64,000 bases of DNA from Caprimulgus europaeus (taxonomy: Eukaryota > Chordata > Aves > Caprimulgiformes > Caprimulgidae): assembly GCA_907165065.1 (NCBI GenBank), contig OU015551.1, forward strand, positions 1,736,001 to 1,800,000, in the 5' to 3' direction. The notes under the pieces are model-generated. The model searched no databases and was not told where the DNA came from. It saw nothing but the letters and a program-made list of their open reading frames with translations. Position numbers and translations under genes: made by a program. How positions within the stretch are numbered: the stretch's first letter is position 1; every line of letters begins with the position of its first letter. Shown here in pieces: positions 26,457 to 37,599 of this stretch.

Positions 26457-26462
26457 TTTATT
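26457..26462 (-). terminator. Minus-strand poly(A) signal
   Basis: TTTATT on the plus strand reads AATAAA on the minus strand. It is followed in the minus direction by ACTTGTTTTAATC, a GT/T-rich context. It could end PLEKHJ1 transcripts or a separate minus-strand RNA. Confidence 0.45.
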
Positions 26463-29367
26463 GGAAATATTCACCGTACAACAGAGAAATGGCTTCGGAG
26501 CGCTTTCAGGGAGCCTGTGCCACTGAAACACAAACAGCACAGTGACCAGAGCATGGAAAATCAACAATTGTCTGTACATCACCAGCAGCTGATGCAGATT
26601 TCCAAGTGTCTAGAAGTACCATGTTCCCTCACTCCTGAAACCTAAACCCAGTGTCCTAGAGCTCGTCTAGACGTGATCTGACAGAGTGACAGGGCCTGCG
26701 CTGGCCCAGCAGCTCTTCACAGCATTTGTTGTACATTCAGGTAAGAAATGTCATTGTTGCCTCTTAAATAAGTGTTGGGGTGATCTCTCACTCACCCAAC
26801 TGTTTCCCCATCCCATCTAAAGAAAAATGCCCATTGTCTGTACAGTGAAAGTGGTGGGTGACAGCTCTGCCTTGGGAAAGGTGAAGAGAGGGACAGGAGT
26901 GACAGGAGAGCCGGCAGCTGCTGAGCGGGGCTGGCAGAAGCGCTGAGCCTCGCTGGAGCACGAGGGTTGTGTTGGCTAGAAATGATTGAATGCTGGCAGA
27001 ATCCCCAGGGTTCTGTTTATGTGAAGGTTGACTTTGCATAGTGAAGAATTCACCAGTGCTGAGTTTGGATGGGGATGTTCTGCCTCTGAACGTGGCTGCC
27101 AGGAGCTGTGGAGGCACCGGAGAGCGGCGATTCCTGCGCTGGGGAGCCCCCGTCTGCTCTGCTCAGCGCACCCTGAAGAAGCAGCAGCTGCAGCACAGCT
27201 CTGGTTATTCTGCCACCAAGCCCAGAGCAAGTCTGTCCATCCATCCTCTCTCGAGCAACCAGACAGACAACTCCCTTTTTCACAGTAAGTAAAGCTGCTG
27301 TGTAGCCCACCAGCACATCAGGAACATGCTCCTGCACTGAGTTAAAGCCTGGGAGGATTAAAATGCACTTTAAAGTCAGCTGAGGGCACTAATTCCCTAA
27401 AGCACAAGCTCTCATATGTTCCTGCTTTTAATCCCTCATTGCTGCTTCCTCTAGGTTGCCATCTGTCTTCAGAGCTGCCCTATTTTCTGCTCCCACCCTG
27501 TTGTGCCCTCAGCTTATCATGCAGGACAGCTGCCCCTCTGCTGATTTTGGTAATTTCTGGAGCAAGCACCTGGAATGACTGAAGGGAAAGGGAGTATCTG
27601 GGGAGGGAAAGGAAAAATCTTGGCTATGAGATTAAAAATAAAGCATCAGTGACATCTGCCACTCTCCTGGTACCCAGCAGCATGAGGTAAAGAGAGAAGG
27701 CCAGGCCCTGAAAGCCTGCAATATGGGCTCTTGTGCTGATTAATGCAATTCTTGGCATTAATTCCCAGCCCAAGAGGAAGAGACCCAACACTTCCCTTCC
27801 AGCCCAGATCCCAGCACAGGCTGCTCTACCTCACCTCACCTCACCTACCCTGTGCTGCTCAGCTGCAGAGCAGCCTTCCTGCTGCCAGGTGAGACAAAGC
27901 CCCAAGCTGCAACCCCCCAAAGCTCAGGCTGAGACCTCCTGCTGCCTTCACCTGCCCCAGCAGCGAGTCCAGCTCCTGCTGTCATCAACCATCTGACTGT
28001 GTTACCTGGGACCTTCCCAAGGGCCTTTCCTGGAGCTTTTCCTGGTCTAGTTCCAGGGGAGCTGCTGCAGCCAGCTGTGTCCTCTGCTGTGGTGGGAGTC
28101 AGGACATGGGGTCTCCTGAAGCCCTGGGTGCAGCTGTGGGGAGGAGCTTCCCATCCTTCATCTCTGGACACAGTTTTCCTTTGTGCAGCCAGAGCAATGG
28201 CTGAAGGGGCAGAACCTCGAGGAGAGATGTCCCCTAACCCTTTATCTCTCCCTGACAGGAGCCTGGGGGGAGGGAGGCAGCCCTTGCTCCCTGGCAGCTC
28301 ACTGGGAGTTTTCTGGTCTTTACCTTTGGACACTCACAAAGGGGAGAAAAGCTGCTGCAGCAGCTCAGGGAGTGAAGTGTTAATGCCCAGCTCTCCCATG
28401 CTCCCTGGGCTTCACTCCTGAATGCCCTGAAGCTCCAACACCCAGCCAAATTGGAGCAATTCCTGTCTTTACAAACCTCTCCATCTGCCTCTGCTCTCTG
28501 GGAAGCTGAGTAACTGCACAGCTTAGCCCAGCCCACAGCACTGCAGTGGGAGGCAGGAGCAGCACACAGATCCCTCAGCACAGTCTCTGCCCTCTTGTGC
28601 TTTGCTTTGTTCTAATGGGCTGTGTGGGCTTCATCAGCATCAATGCCACCTGCCCAGAGAAAGGAAAACAACCCCAAGAGGCAGGTGCTTGTGGCTGGCA
28701 CAGGGGAGTGGGTGCCCCCTCCCTCTCAGCTGAGCTGTGGCTGAGCCCTCCCTGTGTTAATGGGAGGTTTCCTGCCCCTCTGGCTCACCAGGCTCTGCTG
28801 CTGCCCTCAGGAACTGAAATGGCTCCTCACACAGGAGAGGGTGTGACAGGGTTAACCCTGCAAGCACAGAGGTGCCATCAGTTGGAGCACCCTCTCACAG
28901 CAAGGGGATGAACAGCCTTTGGTGGATCCCTTGGAGGCTGCAGAAAGATCCTGAGCCAGAAAAGCTGAGTAGCTCCCTGCAGGGAAGGGACAGGGAGGCA
29001 GAGGAGGGCTAGAGCCAGCTCAGGGCCTGTCCCAGATGTCCAAGGGCTGCAAGCCCACGCTGGAGGACAGAGCTGCTGGGAGCTCTGCTCTGTCCCTGCC
29101 TCCTCTGCTCTCCCGGTGGTTTCACTCCCACTGCTGCAGCCCTGTGGTGTCAGCTCAGGGGCACAGCCTGCAGGGAGCAGTGGCTGCTTCCACAGCTGGG
29201 GCACGTGGGAATGTGCAGTGAATTCCCTTTAAAAAAAATCATACAAAATTATTTGGCTAATAAATTAAAAAGTCATTTGGTCACTGCTGTGGGGAACTGT
29301 TCTTCCCAGGGCAGGGCTTGGGGGTGACCCTCCAGGGCCACAAACCAGTTCAGCCCAGGCCAGGGGA
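26463..29367 (-). other. PLEKHJ1: Region downstream of the PLEKHJ1 stop, possible long 3'UTR
   Basis: No minus-strand AATAAA or ATTAAA was seen within the few hundred bases after the stop. The nearest convincing one is at 26457-26462, which would make a 3'UTR of about 2.9 kb. The open frames here have no recognisable protein and no splice logic. A closer non-canonical site near the A/T-rich stretch at 29225-29275 is the alternative. Confidence 0.35.
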
Positions 29368-32300
29368 TTATTGCTGGTGTGTTCCCAGCTGGAAGCGGGC
29401 TTCCTCGGAGATCCCATACTGCTCCAGGGGGTCCTGCAGCAAGAGCACAGGGAAGGCATCAGTGAGATGGAGACAAGGGGAGGAGGCCAGCAGGACTGTC
29501 CCTCAACCAGTCTGCGGCCCTGGGCTGGGCACCCATTCCAGTTGTGTGCTGGATTTACCCCAGCCCAGCCCCTGGCTGCTGTTTCTGGTGCAGAAGGTCA
29601 AGCAGCCCTCGGGGAGCACACAGGAGAACCAAGGTTCACAGGCTGCACTCAGTCTGCTCTGGCACAGGTGAGGGATGCTCTGAGGAGCCTGGCAGAGGTG
29701 TGAGCAGCACCTCAACCCACCTACACTCTGATCTGGCCAGGGCTGCTGTGAACTCCTCCAGGGACTGGGAGGGAGTCTGGACACCCAGGCCAGAGCTGCC
29801 TGGTTACAAACCCTGGGCCACTGCACCACGGAGGAGTGAGCACAGGAGGGCTGGAGCTGAGCCTGACAGCGCAGGCTGTGGGCAGAGGAAGACTCTCAGG
29901 TCTGGCTGTTGAGACTGTGGCTTCAGGAACTGCCTTCCCACGGGATCTTTTTCATACACACAGCAGCAAACAGTTGGCAGCAACACCTGAGATCACCAGC
30001 CCCTGCTCCAGTCCCAACCCACTGGTCACCACCTGACAAACCCACTCCAAGGGACTCACCTTCCCTGTCATTTTCTGGATCTCATTCCGGTAGAAAATCA
30101 AGCTCCTCCTCATGAACTCGTAGCTGTAAGACAGGAAGAGACCATGGGGCAGGCTGAGCAGATAAGGATGTGGAGAAGTTTCAGATGCTATTTAGAGCTG
30201 AAGGGAAGCTTGTTTGGGAGGAGACAACAACCACCTTCCTCCCTGGGCTCACCACAAGCTGATCCCAGAGAGCACAGAGCACACAACACAGAGCTCACAG
30301 GAGTGGCTCAGCCTACCTGGCTCGTTTGAGTGCCTCAATCCACTCCTGACACTGCTCTTCACTGTCACATTCGAAGCAGTATTTCCTCTCTGGCTCCTCA
30401 ATGAAACCTGCCAGGGAGAAGGGAAAGGCTTAAGGGAGGTCCTGGCAGAGCTGAGGACAGTCTCCCTCCCCTCTCTCCCTCCCCTGCCTCCCTCCCCAGC
30501 AACTGCCAGGCTCTGCCAGGCCACAATTAGCACCTCTGTTCAACCAAGATGAGCTGTGAACAAGCTGGTGACCCAGACCTCTGTCCCCAGTCCCTTACCC
30601 TGGGTGGCTCCCAGTTGGCCCCTCAGTGTTCCTCAGCTTACAGCAGCCAAAGGCTTCAGGGAGGAAAGAGCAACTTCTCACACTGAGAGCGACAGAAGTG
30701 AACCAGACCAACATGGCCAGATGGGACTGAACCTCCCTGAGCCTCCTTGCAAACATCACCAGAAATTCAGTGATCACAGTGGAAAGTGGCCCCAGGGAGG
30801 TGGGTTTGGTACATGCAGAGGGCAGCCATCTGAGGAGCTAAATGGTGCTTGGAGAAGGCACCAACCTGTCTTTGCTCGAGGCTTTTGGGAGTCTGGTGCT
30901 GTGCACAGTGGAGAGCAAGTCCCCACACAACTCCAGTTCTTTACCAAGACAAAATCAGGACATCTAATTAATTACAGTGTCCCCAGAGCTCTGCTCTTTA
31001 GTACACAGACTACAAATCCAGGCTGCTGCTGAGAAATAACCGGGTGAGACTGCACCAAACCCCTCAGGGCTGCGGTGCAGGGACACAACCTGGCAGCAAC
31101 CACCATCGGTTTTGAGGCTTTTCTCAGAAATCCTCATCCACCAGGACTCCTGCCAGTCCTAAACCCCTGCAAAGGGGGAGCTTGGTGCTTAGAGAGAGCA
31201 GTCAGTATGGTCAGGCTGTTTGAGTGTCCTTTGTAGAGAGTGAGAACAGCACCCCTGAGAACAGCACCCCTGAGAACACCACCTCTCCTGGCTGAAAGAG
31301 GAGCTGAGGCTCTGCACAGAGAAGCAGCTGTGCCCCACAACCAGGCCAAAAGATATGGGGATGGCCTTGGAGAAACATCCTGTTATTTTCCCCACATACC
31401 TCTGGCACAGTGATTAGCTGCTGGATGAAAGGCTGCTTACAAAGGACGACACAGCACGAGCCAGCTGGAGCCGTGGCTATCAACACAAGGACACAGAGCG
31501 GGAGGACTGGGGCGAGATCAGCCCCACAGATGCTTTATCTGAGGTTCACTTTTTGGTTGTTTTTTGGTTTGTTTTTTTTCTTTACTTGATAAAATGCAAT
31601 AGCACAGAAGCAGCAATCTGTCAACACCAAACCCTCCTGGGCAGGGATGTCCACAAGCACTAAGCTGTGGTCTCTCTGCTGTCGCTGCTTCTCTCTTGAC
31701 ACACAGCTGTGCAAATCACACAAACTGTTTCAGCCAGGAATGAAATAGCACTGTCCTCAGGATGGGGCATGGCAGTGCCAGAGGAACAGCTGGCAGAGAG
31801 GAGGAGAAGGGCTGAGGAGGAGGAGAAGGGCTGAGGAGGAGGAGAAGGGCTGAGGAGGAGGAGAAGGGCTGAGGGGCACTAAACCCACCAAGGAGAGGAG
31901 GGCTGAGGAGGAGGAGAAGGGCTGAGGAGCACTAAGCCCACCAAGGAGAGAAGGACTGAGGAGGAGGACAAGGGCTGAGGAGGACTAAGCCCACCAAGGA
32001 TAGAAGGGCTGAGGAGGAGGAGAAGGGCTGAGGAGGAGGAGAAGGGCTGAGGAGCACTAAGCCCACCAAGGAAAGAAGGGCTGAGGAGGAGGAGAAGGGC
32101 TGAGGAGGAAGAGAAGGGCTGAGGAGGAGGAAAAGGGCTGAGGAGGAGGAAAAGGGCTGAGGAGGAGGAAAAGGGCTGAGGAGGAGGAAAAGGGCTGAGG
32201 AGGAGGAAAAGGGCTGAGGAGGAGGAAAAGGGCTGAGGAGGAGGAAAAGGGCTGAGGAGGAGGAAAAGGGCTGAGGAGGAGGAAAAGGGCTGAGGAGGAG

Positions 32301-35300
32301 GAAAAGGGCTGAGGAGGAGGAAAAGGGCTGAGGAGGAGGAAAAGGGCTGAGAAGGAGGAAAAGGGCTGAGAAGGAGGAAAAGGGCTGAGGAGGAGGAAAA
32401 GGGCTGAGGAGGAGGAAAAGGGCTGAGGAGGAGGAAAAGGGCTGAGGAGGAGGAAAAGGGCTGAGGAAGACTAACCCCACCCAGAAGGGCTGAGAAACAG
32501 AGGGAAGGGCAGGAACTAAGCAGTAAAACATTTCCCTTATGGAACACTCTTTGCCAGGAGGGAATGCATGTGCAGAACTCACTGATTGAGAAGACGTTCT
32601 CCTCCTCCTTGGTGATCCTGCAGTGCTCCAGCAGCAGAGCTCCAATGGGCTGGAAAAGACCCAGAGAGAGGGTTTAACACATGTCACCACCAGTGTGACA
32701 GTGACTTCACCTTTTAATGCAAAGTTTCATAACCTGGTGCTACTTTTAAAGTAATTCAGTTTAATTGCATGAACATTCCCCATTCTTTTAATTGACCTTA
32801 TCAATGTCTGTCAATATCTGAAGTGTGGGGGCCAGATGGATGGGGCTGGGCTGGTTTTGGTGGTGCCCAGTGACAGGACAAGGGGCAATGGGCACAAACT
32901 GGGACACCAGAAGTTCCAGACAAACTGAAGGAAAAACTTATTTCCTGTGAGGGTGCCGAAGCCCTGGGCCAGGCTGCCCAGAGAGGGTGTGGAGTCTCCA
33001 TCTCTGGAGATGTTCAAACCCACCTGGACACTTTCCTGTGCAACCTGGTGTAGGGACCCTGCTTTGGCAGGGGGGTTGGACTGGATGATCTCCTGAGCTC
33101 CCTTCCAACCCCACCACTCTGGGATTCTGTGACCTTTTTGTGTCTGCTGACATGTTTCACTGTGCTGGTCTTACCTGTCACACTTTGCACACGTTAATTA
33201 AGTGTTAAACATTTCTACTTGCCCAGATTGTTTCTGTGATGTGAAGAAATTGACTTCCTTGCTTAGAGAATCAAACAAAGGTGACACACAGAACAACTCC
33301 CATGGTAAGGGCCGTGCTCCAGCCTTGCAGGAGGTTAAGGAAAGCATGTTGATGAACTAGAGCAGCTCAGGATAACCAGACACATGGCAGGTGCTGTTTG
33401 CTCACCAGTGTGCACTGAGCATGGACATGAGAACCAAAGGGTGACACAAGCCAACCAACAAAATCAACCCACGAGCGAATTCTTTTGTCCCAGGTAAAGA
33501 AAATGTGAGAGGCAACGAAGGCAGCTGGGAAGATACTGGAAAACCTGGTGTGCTGTGGCTTTCTGGCACAGCAGCTCTAGGTGAGCACCCTCCACCCACC
33601 TGCTGAACTATTTTTGATCCATTTAACAACACAGAATCACTGAATGGTTTGGGTTGGAAAGGACCTTCCAAGGTCACCCAGTCCAACCCCCTGCAGTGAG
33701 CAGGGACATCTGCACTAGAGCAGGTTGCTCAGAGCCCCGTCCAGCCTGACCCTGAACATCTCCAGGGATGGGGCCTCCACCACCTCTCTGGGCAACCTGT
33801 TCCAATGATCCACCACCCTCATATTGAAGAACTTTTTCCTCATATCCAACCTAAATCTGCCCTTTTCTAGTTTAAAACCATCACCCCTCGTCCTGTTGCT
33901 CCATGGCCATGTGAACAGTTCTGCCCCAGTTTCTTCCAGGCACCTTCAGGTACTGGGAGGCCACTGGAAGGTCTCCCTGGAGCCTTCTCTTCTCCAGGCT
34001 GAACAGCCCCAACTCTCTCAGCCTGTCCTCACAGCAGAGCTGCTCCAGCCCTGGCAACATCCTCGTGGCCTCCTCTGGACTCACTCCAACATGTCCACGT
34101 CCCTCTTGTGTTGGGGCTCCCTGAGAGCACAGACGAGCGCTCACAAATCACCACCAGAGAAGAAGACAGCGGAGCAGCGGCGGGGGAGACAGTGGAGGAG
34201 GAGAAGTGCTGCGTCCTCCAAGCCTCATCCTACACCACTGCAGGAGCCAGAGCAGCCAGAGCCAGAGCCACTGCTCCAGCCACACCCAGAGACCAGAACT
34301 GCAGCGCGGGGCGAGGCAGCGACCGCGCCTCGGCAGCAAGGAGGAAAGAGAATTTCTGAAAGCAGGAGCTCAGCCTTCAGCAGGGTAAAATATTTATGGT
34401 GAGTCTAAAAACACCACTAGAAGCTCTTCAATTCCTTTGTTTGTAGCACCAGCACACACACAGAGCCTTTTCTCACACACATTATTATGTTTTTAGGTTA
34501 ATTTTCCAACAGGAGAATCTTTAGCAACGGTTACCAAGGGTTTTATTAAAAAATCAGGAGATCTTAGCAAAGGCAGAAACAGAACCCAAAGGTCCCATCC
34601 CTCATTTCTTCATTTCTAGACCTAAGCAGGGCTTCCAAATTAATGCTACTGCCAGGGTATGGCCACAAGAGTTTCCCAGTAACACTCAGCGTTGTACACA
34701 AGTGAAATTCCTGGCATAGAAAAAAAAAAAAAAAAGAAGAAACACCACTAATTCTTCTCCCAGCAAAGCAAAATCTAAGCTCCTCCTCAGAGTTTGGCAG
34801 GACAAGGCACAGTTGGACAAACAAACATCACAGACTCCACCTTTAGGGTGATGTTTAAAGGATTTGTTCCAAACTCATGGGAGATTTTGCGGAGTAGATG
34901 GAAGAGGAAACGTGGGCCTGGCTCTGGCAGCCCCTTACCCTGCCCTGATACAAACCCCAAACCATCCACAGAATCATCACAGAGACACAGACTGGTTTGG
35001 GTTGGGAGGGACCTTCAAGCTCATCCAGTGCCACCCCCCCCTGCCAGCAGCAGGGACACCTTCCACTAGACCAGGTTGCTCAAAGCCTCATCCAACCTGG
35101 CCCAGAACACTTCCAGGGAGGAGCAGCCACAGCTTCTCTGGCCAACCTGGGCCAGGGTCTCACCACCCTCACACCAAAGAATTTCTTCCTCACATCTCAT
35201 CTCCATCTCCCCTCTGCCACTTTCAAGCCATCACCTCTTGTTCTGTCACTCCCTGCCCTTGGCCAAAGTCCCTCCCCAGCCTTCCTGGAGCCCCTTCAGG

Positions 35301-37354
35301 TACTGGGAGGCCGCTGGAAGGTCTCCCTGGAGCCTTCTCTTCTCCAGGCTGAACAGCCCCAAAACAGGGAGCTGTTTTTTCCTGATTCACAGGAAAAAGA
35401 AAAGAGAAAGGGAGGAAAACAACCAACAACAACACCAACAAGAGCAGCAGATTTTGTACCTCCGCTTCGTCTGTCCGGAAGTAGAAGAGAAAATTGACCA
35501 CGAGCTTCACCAGGCGCCTCTTCAACACTGCAAAGAACCAGAACCAGAGCGGTGAGGGGGGTGGGTGGGCCAGGACACAGAGCAGAGCCCCCCCTGCCCC
35601 TGCCAGCACCCAGCACGGCACTGCTGGGACCAAACTGGTACTGTCCCCCTGCACTGGGCACTGGTGAGGCCGCAGCTCGAGTGCTGGGTTCAGTGTTGGG
35701 CCCCTGACTCCAAGAAGGACCTGGAGGTGCTGGAGCGTGTCCAGAGAAGGGAACGGAGCTGGGGAAGGGTCTGGAGCACAAGGGTGCTGAGTTCAGGCTG
35801 AGGGAACTGGGGGTGCTGAGCCTGGAGAAAAGGAGGCTGAGGGGAGACCTTCTGGCTCTGTCCAAGTCCCTGCAAGGAGGGTGGAGAGAGGTGGGGGTGG
35901 GTCTGTTCAACCAAGGACCAAGGGGCAGGACAAGAGGAAATGGGCTCCAGTTGTGGCCAGGGCAGTTGAGATGGGATGTGAGGAAGAATTTCTTTGCTGA
36001 AAGGGTTCTGAGATGCTGGAAGGGGTTGCCCAGGGCAGTGGTGGAGTCCCCATCCCTGGAGGGATCTAAAGGACACGTAGACATGGTACCTGTTGACATG
36101 GATTAGTGGTGGCCCTGGCAATGCTGGGTTTATGGTTGGACTCGAAGACCATCATGGTCTTTTCCAACCAAACTATTACCTGATTCTATGAAACCTCTGA
36201 GGAAGCTCTGGGACTGTTGAGGTTTTTGCTCCTAGAGTTGCTCAGGACCCCTCACCCGATGGAAGGGCACCCTCAAACCACAGCCCCAGGGTGACAAAAT
36301 GACTTTGCAGCTCCTCGAGTGGCTTCTGGGCTGACAGAGCCCAGGGCACCGACACACACACAGGATGCAGCCGCTCGGCCAACGGGACCTCAGGGAACAC
36401 CCCCAAACCCTGGGGCTGTCACACGGGTGTCACCGCAGAGGGACAGAGGCCACCAGCACCCTGAGGGTCCTCGAGGCGGGGGAAAGGCCCAGGACAGGGT
36501 GGGGGTTTAATGCTGCTGCGCCAGCGCTGGTTTGAAAGGGAATTTGCTGGGAGATTTCAGGGCAGAGCCTGGTCCCCTGGTCCCCACCAGTCACCCCACC
36601 CTCCAGTCCAGCCCCAGCACCCCTAATCCTGCACCCCAGACTTACACACCAGTCCTCCCAGTCTGTTCCCAGTCCTGCCCACCCAGTACAGCCAGTCCTA
36701 ACCCCCTGCCCCTGCCAGATCCTGCCCCTGCCCTGCCCAGAGCTTCCCAGTCCTGCTGCTCCTGCTCCCCACAGCGCCCAGTTCTCCCAGTCTCTCTCCC
36801 CCAGTAATCCCAGTCCTGGCCCTCCAGTTATCCCTGGTCCTGCCCTACACCCCCACCAGTGCTACCCCCGAGTTCAGCCTCCTCCCTCCCAGTTCAACCT
36901 CTCCCTCCCCCAGTTCAGTTTTTTCCATCCCAATTCAGCCTCCTCCACCCTCCAAGTTCCCCCAGTTCAGCCTCCCCCCCCTCCCAGTTCAGCCCCCCCA
37001 CTTCCCATTCAGCCACAACTTACCCCAGTTCAGCCTCCTCTACCCCAGTTCAGCCTCCTCTACCCCAGTTCAGCCTCCTCCCTCCCAGTTCAGCCTCCTC
37101 CCTCCCAGTCCAGCCTCTCCCTTCCCAGTTCAGCCTCCTCCCTCTCCCAGTTCAGCCTCCTCCCTCTCCCAGTTCAGCCTCCCCCCTCCCAGTTCAGCCT
37201 CCCCCCTCCCAGTTCAGCCTCTCCCCTCTCCCAGTTCAGCCCCCCCGTGCCCCCCCTCACCGCTCCCTTTCTTGGGCACCCGCATCAGGATCTCAGCCGC
37301 CTTCTCCGCGGGCTGCCGGGCCAGGGACAGCAGCTCCCGCTCGTTGTACCGCAT
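29368..37354 (-). CDS. PLEKHJ1: PLEKHJ1 pleckstrin homology domain-containing family J member 1 (six coding exons, 149 aa)
   Basis: A small protein that is essentially one PH domain, probably a membrane or phosphoinositide adaptor; its exact role is poorly known. Minus-strand exons in transcript order: 37354-37261, 35527-35460, 32649-32583, 30407-30317, 30123-30060, 29433-29368. Lengths 94+68+67+91+64+66 give 450 bases, that is 149 aa plus TAA, the same length I recall for human. Exon 1 reads [14 protein letters not shown] and ends in KKGS. Exon 2 holds the first PH strands ([17 protein letters not shown]). Exon 4 has the [20 protein letters not shown] strand and the tryptophan (EW) of the C-terminal PH helix. 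Exon 6 ends GTHQQ. All introns are GT-AG with compatible phases. The ATG at 37354-37352 is the first in a CpG-rich region. Introns 1-3 carry CR1 copies and minisatellites. Confidence 0.97.
31796..32470 (+). repeat. 19 bp purine-rich minisatellite in PLEKHJ1 intron 3
   Basis: More than 30 units of CTGAGGAGGAGGAAAAGGG with AGAAGGG variants, the left part interrupted by ACTAAGCCCACCAAGGA blocks. The pyrimidine strand is open in the minus frames only because the unit has no stop. Confidence 0.93.
32794..33131 (+). mobile_element. CR1 LINE in PLEKHJ1 intron 2, antisense to the gene
   Basis: Starts at GACCTTATCAATGTCTGTC and ends in GGGATTCTGTGAC. Closely similar to 39258-39858 and 43150-43598, all sharing AAGTGTGGGGGCCA and the CAGACAAACTGAAGG segment. 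Confidence 0.9.
33630..34122 (-). mobile_element. CR1 LINE in PLEKHJ1 intron 2, sense to the gene
   Basis: Starts on the plus strand with the reverse of a CR1 end (ACAGAATCACTGAATGG, then TTGGAAAGGACCTTCCAAGG) and runs about 490 bases. A more diverged subfamily than the neighbouring copies. Confidence 0.88.
34976..35363 (-). mobile_element. CR1 LINE in PLEKHJ1 intron 2, sense to the gene
   Basis: Reverse CR1 end (CAGAATCATCACAGAGAC) through CTGAACAGCCCCAA. Same subfamily as 51980-52412, 62005-62552 and 47576-47678. It stops about 100 bases from exon 2. Confidence 0.9.
35653..36190 (+). mobile_element. CR1 LINE in PLEKHJ1 intron 1, antisense to the gene
   Basis: About 540 bases from GGCACTGGTGAGGCCGCAGC to a terminus TTTTCCAACCAAACTATTAC then GATTCTATGA. 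Related to the 62990 copy (GGACAAGAGGAAATGG). Confidence 0.9.
36870..37245 (+). repeat. 18 bp pyrimidine-rich minisatellite in PLEKHJ1 intron 1
   Basis: Degenerate units of CCCAGTTCAGCCTCCTCC ending about 15 bases from the PLEKHJ1 exon 1 donor. In the transcript it is purine-rich. Confidence 0.85.
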
Positions 37355-37449
37355 GGCGAGGCGCTACGGCCGCCCCATGGCCCGGCCCGGCCCGGCCCCG
37401 CCCGCTCCCGCAACCCGGAGCCTCTCCCGCCCGACCCGGAACTCGCTCA

Positions 37450-37453
<4 letters not shown>

Positions 37454-37488
<35 letters not shown>
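37454..37488 (+). repeat. Homopolymer run of 35 G
   Basis: Thirty-five consecutive G bases, about 100 bases upstream of the PLEKHJ1 ATG on its template side. It could form G-quadruplex structures. The exact length is unreliable because such runs are hard to sequence. Confidence 0.9.
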
Positions 37489-37491
<3 letters not shown>

Positions 37492-37503
37492 CGCGCGTGC
37501 GCA
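37492..37503. promoter_or_regulatory. NRF1-type site
   Basis: CGCGCGTGCGCA matches the palindromic NRF1 consensus YGCGCAYGCGCR read on the minus strand. It lies in the CpG-rich space between two divergent housekeeping-type genes, a usual position for NRF1. Binding is inferred. Confidence 0.45.
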
Positions 37504-37599
37504 GCGCGGGAGCGAGGAACGGGCCTGCGCGCGCCGGTACCGGCCCGGGGCGGGGGGGGCGGCCCTGGACGGACCCTGGGGGGGGTCGGTGACCGGGGG

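Noticed and set aside
31879-32690. Minus-strand frames of 222 and 252 codons rich in Ser/Phe/Pro/Leu
   Set aside because: Product of the 19 bp minisatellite inside a PLEKHJ1 intron. The 252-codon frame only happens to include PLEKHJ1 exon 3 sequence in another frame.
35296-36099. 267-codon minus-strand frame
   Set aside because: Chains the reverse of a CR1 with PLEKHJ1 exon 2 in the wrong reading frame.
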